This document shows, piece after piece, positions 56,669 through 64,000 of a stretch of DNA of 64,000 bases. Numbering within the stretch: the first letter of the stretch is position 1; the number at the start of each line of letters is the position of its first letter. Source of the DNA: Mesobacillus jeotgali. GTDB lineage: Bacteria > Bacillota > Bacilli > Bacillales > Cytobacillaceae. Location: contig NZ_CP109811.1 of assembly GCF_014856545.2 (NCBI RefSeq), positions 3,404,001 to 3,468,000 of the forward strand, in the 5' to 3' direction. The notes beneath the pieces were generated by a model, which was not told the origin of the DNA, did not search any database, and saw only the letters and a list, made by a program, of their open reading frames with translations. Made by a program: the position numbers and the translations under genes.

Positions 56669-57182
56669 AGGATCACCTAATTTAATTTCTTTATATTAAC
56701 CCGCACTTACTCTCCAGCGGGAACCAAGGAAAGAGTCGACAAAATACGAAAAGCGCAAGCGCTTTGTTCAGTAGTAAATTTTACATTTTTATTCTATAAC
56801 AACATCCTTTATATACAATAATTATTCTTATAAAGGATTGTTACTATTATCAAAGAAAAAATCGAAGATGTAAAGAGAAAGGAAGAGATTTTACAGCAGA
56901 AATTAAAAAAATTGTCGAAAGATATTTAATTTCATTCAATTATAGGTTTATTTTAGCAAACCTGCCTGCGATTGGGTGTGTTTCTTCTTATAAAAAGCTG
57001 TTTTCGTAAAGATTGTTGTTAAAATCCTAAAGCCGATTTTAACGTAATAGATGGCCATTTTGCAGGTCGGTATAAAGTTTGCATGCACTTTTCTCATAAA
57101 AGAGTTAACCTTTCGAAAGAAAGTATGTCATTCAATCCTATTTTGTAGTCAATAGCAACAAGGCTCGAGAAAAGAGACTTAT
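56669..57182. other. 514-base gap between relA and apt without a recognised gene
   Basis: The gap is A+T-rich. It holds a perfect palindrome AAAGCGC-AA-GCGCTTT at 56750-56765 and, on the plus strand at 56846-56929, a 27-codon charged helix (KEKIEDVKRKEEIL type) without ATG, GTG or TTG start. The section 56985-57100 has the look of a low-copy intergenic repeat but no second copy is in this window. I see no gene. Confidence 0.5.
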
Positions 57183-57212
57183 AAAAAAAGGGCACTTCGC
57201 AATGAAGCACCC
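57183..57212 (-). terminator. terminator of apt
   Basis: GGGCACTTC (57190-57198) pairs with GAAGCACCC (57204-57212, one G-T pair); the minus-strand transcript then reads TTTTTTT. It is eight bases after the apt stop. Confidence 0.9.
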
Positions 57213-57219
57213 TGTCCGT

Positions 57220-57732
57220 TTAATATTGCATCAAGGTTAAAACATCATAGCCATCCAGCTTTTGACGGCCATCGAGATAAGTAAGTTCAATCAGGAAGGC
57301 GATTCCTGCCACAACTCCACCTAGTTCTTCAACTAGCTTGATCGTTGCTTCAATCGTTCCGCCAGTTGCCAGCAGGTCATCGGTGATCAGGACTCTTTGT
57401 CCTGGCTTGATCGCGTCTCTATGGATCGTCAAGACGTCACTGCCATATTCTAGACCGTAGTTGACCTTGATTGTCTCGCGCGGAAGCTTTCCTTCTTTTC
57501 TGACAGGAGCAAAACCTACTCCATGTGCGTAAGCAACCGGGCAGCCGATAATGAAGCCGCGTGCTTCAGGTCCGACTACAAGATCTATTTGTTTTTCACG
57601 GGCATAGGCCACGATTTGGTCTGTTGCATATCTATAAGCATCGCCATTGTCCATTAAGGTTGTGATGTCCTTAAATTTAATGCCGGGCTTTGGCCAATCG
57701 GGAACGATTGTTACAAATTGTTTCAAATCCAT
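57220..57732 (-). CDS. apt: adenine phosphoribosyltransferase
   Basis: The 170-residue enzyme joins adenine to PRPP to make AMP in purine salvage. [13 protein letters not shown] is the PRPP loop, and FKDITTLM and [10 protein letters not shown] are family motifs. It overlaps the recJ end by ten bases and is co-transcribed with recJ; relA, the next gene downstream, is separated by a terminator and a 514-base gap. Confidence 0.97.
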   Translation of the reverse strand: MDLKQFVTIVPDWPKPGIKFKDITTLMDNGDAYRYATDQIVAYAREKQIDLVVGPEARGFIIGCPVAYAHGVGFAPVRKEGKLPRETIKVNYGLEYGSDVLTIHRDAIKPGQRVLITDDLLATGGTIEATIKLVEELGGVVAGIAFLIELTYLDGRQKLDGYDVLTLMQY

Positions 57733-60089
57733 TGAATAATTGCCTCCTCATTTTTCACCGACTCTTGAATGAATTGGTCAAACCAGTTCTTCAATTGCTC
57801 ATACGATGAGTAGAGCAATTCATTTTCAAGAGTGAATGCTTGCACCTTGTGCTGATATGTTTTGGATTCAGTCAGATCCCTTTTGGGGACATTTTCTTCT
57901 AGTGAAATAAACCCATTGTTTATTTTAACAAAATCTAGTTCAAAAAACACCTTCGACATGAAATCTATTGTTTCTTTTGTCCACCCTCGATGCTTGGCCA
58001 AATCGTCGCCATACCGTTTAAGATCAAATGGGCCTTTCTTGGCAAGGAATGCGTAAAACCATTTGAAATGCTCCCTCGTTGGCATCGTCGTGAAGAAATC
58101 GCTGCTTTCTTTATAAAAATGGACATAGACCCTTCCCGGATTTTTTCCTGAAAATAACTTCTCCAGAATTTCCTTGGATGGCGGCAGGTCCAATAGAACA
58201 ACATACGAATGTTCGAGATTCAGCTGTTCAGCTTGTTCATCGGTGGTTACCAGTTCCAATGACTCTCCGATAATTGGAGAAAACTTATTTTTCAAATCAG
58301 CGTTAAAGAGAACCCATTTAATATGATCCCCTGGAATCATTTCGGGTAGCTTTTCCAGTCTCTTAAGACCGCGGAAATCGAATAGCTGCCAGGACTTAAC
58401 CGCTACATCCCTGAGGAAAATTTGCGGCTTCCTGATATTGTTCCATTCGTTGATGGACAATTCGCCAATGACGGACAGCTTCGAGCTCGGCGAGATATGG
58501 TCATGGAGATGGCCAAACCCGAATCCAATTCCATCAATAACGGTGCCTTCCTCTTCCAGTGCCAGCTTAAGATGGGACTGATCTGCCCCTATCTTTCTGA
58601 GGGTTGATATATTAGCTCCATCAATCAGGACCTTGGGTTTTGGGTTGCTGACGCCATATGGAGATAGCTGCCCAAGTTCATTTATGGTCTCAATCGTAAT
58701 CTCTTTAACATCTATTCTCGCATCGATATGAGAGACAGGAATTAAGTCTTCTTCTTTCAGCTGCTCTTTTGCCAGTGAATTCAATCTTGACCTTAATTCG
58801 TCAACATCATTAAGTTTCAATGTCATGCCCGCAGCCATAGGATGACCGCCAAAATGCGGAAGGATTTCTCTGCAGGTTGATAGATTTTTGAAAAGATCGA
58901 AACCAGCGATACTTCGCGCTGACCCCTTCGCAAGTCCCTTTTCTTTGTCAAAACTAAGGACAATCGTTGGCCGGTAATATTTTTCTACAAGCTTGGAAGC
59001 TACGATGCCGATGACCCCTGCATTCCAGCCTTCCTTACCAACGACAAGGACTGAATTATCATGGATTGGGTAATTCATTTCCACTTCAGAAACTGCTTCT
59101 TCGGCAATTTGTGAAACGATGTTTTGACGCTCTTTATTGATTGAATCTATTTCTTCCGCAAGCATCATTGCTTCTTCTGGATCATCTGTCATCATTAATT
59201 GCACCGCTGGGTCCGCGCTCCCAAGTCTCCCTGCTGCATTGACCCTCGGTCCAATCATAAAACCTATTGTTTCTTCATCAATAGACGATCTGTCTGTTTT
59301 CGCTAGTTTAAGCAGCGCATTCAAGCCAGGTGTCTGGCTCGATTTCAACTTCTCGATTCCTCTCAGGGCAATCAGCCTGTTCTCTCCCATAAGGGGGACA
59401 AGGTCGGCAATGGTCCCAATAGCCGCAAATTCCAGCAAATGCTCTGGGACTCTCCCCAGAAGGGCATGGGCAACCTTAAAAGCGACACCCACACCAGCTA
59501 AATCCTTGAAAGGGTATACACTATCGTCCAGCTTTGGATGGATAATTGCAAATGCATCCGGCAGGACCGGGCCAGGTTCATGGTGGTCTGTAATGATCAG
59601 GTCAATCCCCACTTCTTTGGCAACATCTGCTTCATGGAGAGCAGAAATACCCGTATCGACAGTGATGATCAAGCCCACTCCGCTGTCCGAGGCACTCCGA
59701 AATGCTTTTTCATTCGGACCATATCCTTCTGTAAAACGGTTCGGTATGTAATAGTCGGCGTTCGCCCCCAGCTCAGCCAGGGCTTTCATCATGACCGTCG
59801 TACTGCTCACACCGTCTGCATCATAGTCACCAAACACAAGAATAGGCTCTTGCGTTTCTATTGCTTTATTGATCCGCTCAACTGCCTTATCCATGTCTTT
59901 CAGCAAAAAAGGGTCGTGAAATTCGCTTTTTTGCCCAAACAAAAAATACCGGGCATCTTCCACGGTATCAAGTCCGCGATTGACTAGCAGTGAAGCAGTC
60001 AGATGATTTATGCTCAATTCCTTGGCGAGTGAATCTATTACTGTCTGGTCGGATTTTTTTACAATCCACCTTGATTTTGGCTTTAACAT
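57723..60089 (-). CDS. recJ: single-stranded-DNA exonuclease RecJ
   Basis: The 788-residue 5'-3' exonuclease works in recombination and mismatch repair. The DHH family motifs DYDADGVSS and ITDHHEPGP are in the N-terminal half, DHHA1 with GGHPMAAGM follows, and a Firmicute C-terminal domain ends it. ATG at 60089 has GAGGTG five bases upstream; the frame opens earlier without a site. It overlaps apt. Confidence 0.96.
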   Translation of the reverse strand: MLKPKSRWIVKKSDQTVIDSLAKELSINHLTASLLVNRGLDTVEDARYFLFGQKSEFHDPFLLKDMDKAVERINKAIETQEPILVFGDYDADGVSSTTVMMKALAELGANADYYIPNRFTEGYGPNEKAFRSASDSGVGLIITVDTGISALHEADVAKEVGIDLIITDHHEPGPVLPDAFAIIHPKLDDSVYPFKDLAGVGVAFKVAHALLGRVPEHLLEFAAIGTIADLVPLMGENRLIALRGIEKLKSSQTPGLNALLKLAKTDRSSIDEETIGFMIGPRVNAAGRLGSADPAVQLMMTDDPEEAMMLAEEIDSINKERQNIVSQIAEEAVSEVEMNYPIHDNSVLVVGKEGWNAGVIGIVASKLVEKYYRPTIVLSFDKEKGLAKGSARSIAGFDLFKNLSTCREILPHFGGHPMAAGMTLKLNDVDELRSRLNSLAKEQLKEEDLIPVSHIDARIDVKEITIETINELGQLSPYGVSNPKPKVLIDGANISTLRKIGADQSHLKLALEEEGTVIDGIGFGFGHLHDHISPSSKLSVIGELSINEWNNIRKPQIFLRDVAVKSWQLFDFRGLKRLEKLPEMIPGDHIKWVLFNADLKNKFSPIIGESLELVTTDEQAEQLNLEHSYVVLLDLPPSKEILEKLFSGKNPGRVYVHFYKESSDFFTTMPTREHFKWFYAFLAKKGPFDLKRYGDDLAKHRGWTKETIDFMSKVFFELDFVKINNGFISLEENVPKRDLTESKTYQHKVQAFTLENELLYSSYEQLKNWFDQFIQESVKNEEAIIQWI

Positions 60090-60229
60090 ACGTTCACCTC
60101 TCAGCTTATTCATTATACAAAAGCGGAGAGAGTGTTTCAATGACAATGAATGTTAATAAAGGACTTTCGAGTAAGGAAATGTAATGAATTAAAATGGCAG
60201 CATAATTGTATGCTGCCATGAGTGCTGGA

Positions 60230-60547
60230 TTAATGGATATCTTCTATTTCGTGCTGGGGTGCTGTTTCCTCCGGCAGAGTTTCTTTTTGGGCCAGCTGCT
60301 CTTCTAATGAATTGTTTTTCTTCCTCAAAGATTTTACTTCTCTTTGAAGCACAAACATCCTGAACAGACCGACAGAGCCAACGATAATCCCGCCCATCAA
60401 TACAGAACCTAATATGACCAGGATTAACGGCCATTCTGATTCCCCAAATAAATAGTTCACTGTTACTGGATCGACATTGATGACGGCGAAAACAGCCACA
60501 ATCAATGCAAAAGCAAGTCCCAGCAGCAATGTCCATTGAAACTTCAT
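60230..60547 (-). CDS. lapA: LapA-family membrane protein YrvD
   Basis: The 105-residue protein has two membrane helices (about 5-27 and 40-65), then a coiled coil (LQREVKSLRKKNNSLEEQLA) and an acidic tail. The DUF1049/LapA group includes LPS-assembly proteins in Gram-negatives; in Bacillus no role is known. It follows the broken cation efflux gene by 20 bases and precedes recJ. Confidence 0.88.
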   Translation of the reverse strand: MKFQWTLLLGLAFALIVAVFAVINVDPVTVNYLFGESEWPLILVILGSVLMGGIIVGSVGLFRMFVLQREVKSLRKKNNSLEEQLAQKETLPEETAPQHEIEDIH

Positions 60548-60567
60548 TGTTTCCCCTCCCCTGAGAC

Positions 60568-61463
60568 TTATTGAATATCTACACCATCCTCGGAATTCCC
60601 ACTCTCACTGAACGGATTTATATGGACCAGAACATTTTGGACATTTTTATTTTCCATCAGTTTCTTTTTTACACTCTTACCAATTCGGTGGCCCTGTTCC
60701 ACGGTGATATGTGGATCGACAGATATTTTCAAATCAATGATAACATAATGACCATGCTCTCGGGCATGTAATTGATCCAGTTTCTTTACTTCAGGAATTG
60801 ACTGCACAACAGTCCTAATTCTTCTGTATCCTCATCATGAAGCAGATGGTCAAGTGTATTATGGATCGATTCCTTGCCAAGCTTCCATACCATCCTGATG
60901 ACCAGAAACGCAACCAGCAGTCCCGTCACTGGGTCAGCGTATTCCAGCCACCCAATTCCAAATATACCGCTAAGCACAGCCGCGCTGATTCCTATTAGTG
61001 CTGCTATGGAGGAATAGAAATCCGATCTATGCTCATATGCATTGACGATCAGCGCATCACTATTCAATTGCTTTCCCAATTTGTATTTGTACCTGAACAT
61101 TCCCTCTTTTACTATGATTGAAACGACAACAGCCACAATCGCCACTGATTTGGGAGGTCCAATAGGATGAAAAAATGCTTCGAACGATGATCTGCCGATT
61201 TCGACTCCCACAAGCATTAATAATACTGCCACAATGATGGCAGCAATTGACTCGGCCTTACCATGACCGTAAGAATGATCTTCATCCGGCGGAGCTTTCG
61301 CCGCCTTAAGACCTATGTATACAGCTAATGAACCCACTACATCAGATGCAGAATGGACTGCATCCGCTACAAGCGCTTTACTGTTAGCATAGATGCCGCC
61401 CCCCCACTTCAATCCTGCAAGTATAATATTACCGACAACCAATCGCAAAACTCCTCTCTGCAA
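60568..61463 (-). pseudogene. cation diffusion facilitator, frameshifted
   Basis: The product resembles MneS/YdfM-type divalent metal exporters. The first frame (61463 to 60786) gives six membrane helices with HSASDVVGSL and HSYGHGKAESIAA zinc motifs and EHRSDFYSSIAAL. The second frame (60807 to 60568) gives the cytoplasmic dimer domain starting SIPEVKKLDQLHAREHGHYV. Joining EELG to VVQSIPEV needs one base, near 60813-60820 (minus strand GAATTAGGACTG). The N-terminal start is also unclear: the frame opens with TTG near 61463 after a poor site, and the usual N-terminal residues are missing. Confidence 0.8.
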
Positions 61464-61555
61464 AGAGCTTTTATTCCGCGTCCTTTACTTTTCCCACCAT
61501 AATTAGTCTGTCGGCATTTATTTTATTTTATCCTGAAAAATGGCTGTTCTAACCA

Positions 61556-61591
61556 GAAATAAAAAATACCACGGAAAAATCCGTGGTATTT
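61556..61591 (-). terminator. terminator of secDF
   Basis: AAATACCACGGA (61564-61575) and TCCGTGGTATTT (61580-61591) are perfect 12-base inverted repeats; the minus-strand transcript continues in TTTTTT. It is about 15 bases after the secDF stop. Confidence 0.88.
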
Positions 61592-61605
61592 CAAATGCAC
61601 TTATT

Positions 61606-63876
61606 TTAAACTTGCGGCTCATCTGAGTAGACTTTCTTTTCCTTGTAAGTCTTGATGGTGCCTTTCTTCTTAAGCTCTTTATTTTTCCATACATACCACA
61701 GCTGTGCTGCGATGAAAATGGAGGAATACGTACCGGCAATCAGGCCGATAAGGAGAGCGAAAGAGAAATTCCAGATTGATGTACTGCCGAAAACCAACAG
61801 AGCCACGACTGTTATGACAACAGTCAGAATGGTGTTGACCGAACGGCCGAGCGTCTGGCGAAGAGCAGTATTGACTACATCCGCAATATCTTGCGGTGTT
61901 TTCAAGCGCTTCTTCTTCACCATATTCTCACGCATCCTGTCAAAAGTAACAATCGTATCATTGATTGAGTAACCAACGATTGTCAGTACAGCTGCGATAA
62001 AGGTTATATCCACTTCAAGCCTTGTAAGACTGAACAGAACAATGATAAAGAATGCATCATGAAGCAATGCGATAATAGCAGCCAGTGCCATGTAAATCTC
62101 GAATCGGATCGTTACATAGATAATTATCCCAACGGAAGCAATGGCAACAGCAATCATGGCATTCTTAGCAAGTTCTTTCCCGATTGTTGGTGAAACAGTT
62201 CCAACATTCGGCTCGGCACCGAATTCTTCCTTGAAGTGAGATTTAAGCTCAGAAATCTCATCTTTGGATAGAACTGTTTTAAATCTTGCTACGCCAATTT
62301 CGCTATTATCACCGGAGATGACAATATCGTTCGTTTCCAAATCAACTTGCTTAAGCTCTTCTTTTAATTGTGCCGCTGTAATTTTGCTGTCAGACATGAC
62401 CTCTACCCTTGTCCCAGCCGCAAAATCAATTCCAAGATTCAGACGGAACACGAGGAGTGCAATCAAACCTATGCCGATTAATACTGCTGAAGCAGTAAAG
62501 AACTTATTGCGGCTCTTAATGAAATCAAAGCGATCAAATTTAGTTTTTAAATCAAGTGAATCTAAGCCTTCAGAAATGTCATGGACTTCACTTTGCTTAA
62601 CACCGAACAAGCTTGGTTTGTTTTTGAACAAGCCACTGTTCACGAGCAACCCAAGGAACAAGCGTGCACCGAAGACTGCTGTGATAAAGCTTGCCAGGAT
62701 ACTGATGATCAGCATGGTCGCAAATCCTTTTACAGAGCTTGTCCCGTACGCGAATAAAACGATTGCCGCTAGCAAAGTCGTAATGTTGGCATCAAAAATC
62801 GTAGACAGGGAGCCTTTGCTGCCCGCGTCAAACGCTGCTTTGATATTGCGGCCAACCTTCAGTTCTTCTTTTATCCGCTCATACGTGATGATATTCGCAT
62901 CGACCGCCATACCGACACCGAGGATCAATGCGGCGATTCCAGGCAGTGTAAGAACACCGTTCATCCAATCAAATACAAGCAGGATGAGGTAAACGTAAAT
63001 GGATAACGTAATAACGGCAACAATTCCAGGGATACGGTATAAAGCAAGCATGAATACGAAAACAGCAAGAATACCGATGATTCCGGCAAAGATCGTTTCA
63101 TTTAATGCCTGTTCACCGAATTTTGCCCCTACAGAAGTAGAGTAGGTTTCTTCAAGATTAACCGGCAATGATCCCGCATTAAGCAGTGATGCAAGCTGCT
63201 GGGCTTCTTCAATTGTAAAATTACCAGTAATCTCAACATTCTTTTGGTTCAGGATCTTATCAACATTAGGATTGGAAAGGAATTTAGGTTCAGGCTTCAT
63301 CCTTTCTTCCTTATAGGAATCTACCCCTTCTTCGAAATCAAGCCAGATGATCAGCTGGTTCTCAGGGGCCATATCACGGATTTCTTTCGTGATTTCACCG
63401 AATTGATCACCATCTTTTAGTGTGATTGAAATGCTCGGCTTGTTTTGCTGGTCGAAGCTTTGTTTAGCACCATTTTCTTCAAGGTCACTGCCATCCATCA
63501 TGACGCGGTCGTTCACGTCACGGAAGGTAAGATTCGCTTCTGTAGAAAGAATTTCACGCGCTTTGTTCTGGTCTTTTACGCCAGCCAGCTGTACGCGAAT
63601 CCGGTCATCTCCTTCAATCTGGATGTTCGGTTCACTGACACCGAGGACGTTGACCCTCCGTTCAAGAGCCTCAGCAGTACTCTTCAGGGTTTCTCGGTCA
63701 ACTTTCTCGCCCTCTTTTCCATTTAGAGGCGTGACTTCATAAAGAACCTCAAAACCACCCTGCAGGTCAAGGCCGAGCTTGATATCTTTCAATATATTCT
63801 GGGTTGTTGCACCCATGGCACTTCCGATTAAAATAACCAGCAAAAAGAAGGCCACGATGCGGCTGCGTTTTACCAT
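61606..63876 (-). CDS. secDF: fused protein-export membrane protein SecDF
   Basis: The 756-residue protein is SecD and SecF joined in one chain with 12 membrane helices, using the proton gradient to help export through SecYEG. D1 (LGLDLQGGFEVLYEV), the P1 loop region and the two export domains (DANIITYERIKEEL in the SecD half, NDTIVTFDRMREN in the SecF half) are clear. It is slightly longer than the B. subtilis protein (737). It starts with ATG at 63876 with GGAGGA in front. Confidence 0.97.
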   Translation of the reverse strand: MVKRSRIVAFFLLVILIGSAMGATTQNILKDIKLGLDLQGGFEVLYEVTPLNGKEGEKVDRETLKSTAEALERRVNVLGVSEPNIQIEGDDRIRVQLAGVKDQNKAREILSTEANLTFRDVNDRVMMDGSDLEENGAKQSFDQQNKPSISITLKDGDQFGEITKEIRDMAPENQLIIWLDFEEGVDSYKEERMKPEPKFLSNPNVDKILNQKNVEITGNFTIEEAQQLASLLNAGSLPVNLEETYSTSVGAKFGEQALNETIFAGIIGILAVFVFMLALYRIPGIVAVITLSIYVYLILLVFDWMNGVLTLPGIAALILGVGMAVDANIITYERIKEELKVGRNIKAAFDAGSKGSLSTIFDANITTLLAAIVLFAYGTSSVKGFATMLIISILASFITAVFGARLFLGLLVNSGLFKNKPSLFGVKQSEVHDISEGLDSLDLKTKFDRFDFIKSRNKFFTASAVLIGIGLIALLVFRLNLGIDFAAGTRVEVMSDSKITAAQLKEELKQVDLETNDIVISGDNSEIGVARFKTVLSKDEISELKSHFKEEFGAEPNVGTVSPTIGKELAKNAMIAVAIASVGIIIYVTIRFEIYMALAAIIALLHDAFFIIVLFSLTRLEVDITFIAAVLTIVGYSINDTIVTFDRMRENMVKKKRLKTPQDIADVVNTALRQTLGRSVNTILTVVITVVALLVFGSTSIWNFSFALLIGLIAGTYSSIFIAAQLWYVWKNKELKKKGTIKTYKEKKVYSDEPQV

Positions 63877-63977
63877 TATGTATAAATCCTCCTTATTCTT
63901 CGCGCAAACATGCTGCCAGACAAATAAAACATAAGACTAAGAAATTAAACAGTAGCCAATTTATAGCATTCTAATTA

Positions 63978-64000
63978 TGTAACAGTTTAAAAAAACTGTC
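63978..64000. terminator. partial hairpin at the window edge
   Basis: ACAGTTT and AAACTGT are inverted repeats around an A-rich loop, cut by the window end. It is probably a terminator of the next gene (minus strand T-rich), but the flank is missing. Confidence 0.35.

Noticed and set aside
56750..56765. The palindrome AAAGCGC-AA-GCGCTTT upstream of relA as a possible cre or other operator.
   Set aside because: It lacks the TG and CA ends of a catabolite-response element, and it may be a weak terminator. No target is clear.
56846..56929. A 27-codon charged helical frame in the relA-apt gap.
   Set aside because: Only ATT or ATC starts are possible. AAAGG upstream is weak. It could be a decayed end of some gene.

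Overview
The window is a low-to-medium GC chromosomal segment from an endospore-forming Bacillaceae bacterium. The evidence is conserved gene order as in the Bacillus subtilis comE-to-secDF arm, an intact sigK, sda, pbpI and yrrS homologues, strong GGAGG ribosome sites and T-box leaders. It is clearly not B. subtilis itself: comER is next to a different repeat element, sigK is uninterrupted, and the sulfur operon and MTA/SAH deaminase are placed differently. The exact genus cannot be fixed from sequence reading alone. Almost all of it is core chromosome; there is no prophage, CRISPR array, transposase or biosynthetic cluster.

Layout. 1-4.6 kb: end of a yqzM-like gene, then comEC-comEB-comEA (DNA uptake) divergent from comER. 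4.9-10.0 kb: yqeM-rsfS-yqeK-nadD-yhbY-aroE-yqeH-yqeG (ribosome maturation, NAD, shikimate). 10.2-10.6 kb: a DnaA-box cluster and the 46-residue sporulation checkpoint gene sda. 10.7-15.8 kb: psd and pssA (phosphatidylethanolamine synthesis), an M3 oligopeptidase, a YjcZ-like mini-protein, an orphan response regulator and a truncated haemoglobin. 15.8-18.4 kb: a sulfur-handling operon (DsrE, TusA, sulfide:quinone reductase-like, DUF1641). 18.6-20.5 kb: sigK and a cluster of very small genes. 20.8-30.2 kb: mtnN, an MTA/SAH deaminase, yrzA, yrrS, pbpI, greA, udk and the tRNA ho5U/mo5U genes yrrO-yrrN-trmR. 30.2-46.4 kb: a candidate structured RNA, mltG, a 52-bp tandem repeat, yrzB-ruvX-ireB-alaS with T-box, yrrI, yrzQ, yrzR, yrrD, recD2, yrrB, mnmA, iscS, cymR, rarA. 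46.4-64 kb: tcdA, 6S RNA, hisS-aspS with T-box, yrzK, an SH3/amidase, dtd, relA, apt, recJ, lapA, a cation efflux protein and secDF.

How the genes work together. Cysteine desulfurase IscS, MnmA and CymR link cysteine supply to tRNA thiolation, while YrrN/YrrO/TrmR modify the same tRNA wobble position. AlaS and HisS-AspS are controlled by uncharged tRNA through T-boxes, and RelA/Apt/Dtd sit next to them. Sda, SigK, MltG, PbpI and the amidase belong to sporulation and wall remodelling.

Most notable points: three genes (comER, relA and the cation efflux gene) are each broken by one frameshift; two families of intergenic repeat occur (a GTTGATT-ended element in three copies, one of them inserted between the hisS T-box and hisS, and a strictly 52-bp tandem palindrome repeat at two loci 15 kb apart); an unassigned terminator-ended structured RNA lies between mltG and trmR; and the pbpI ribosome binding site is buried in the greA terminator stem.
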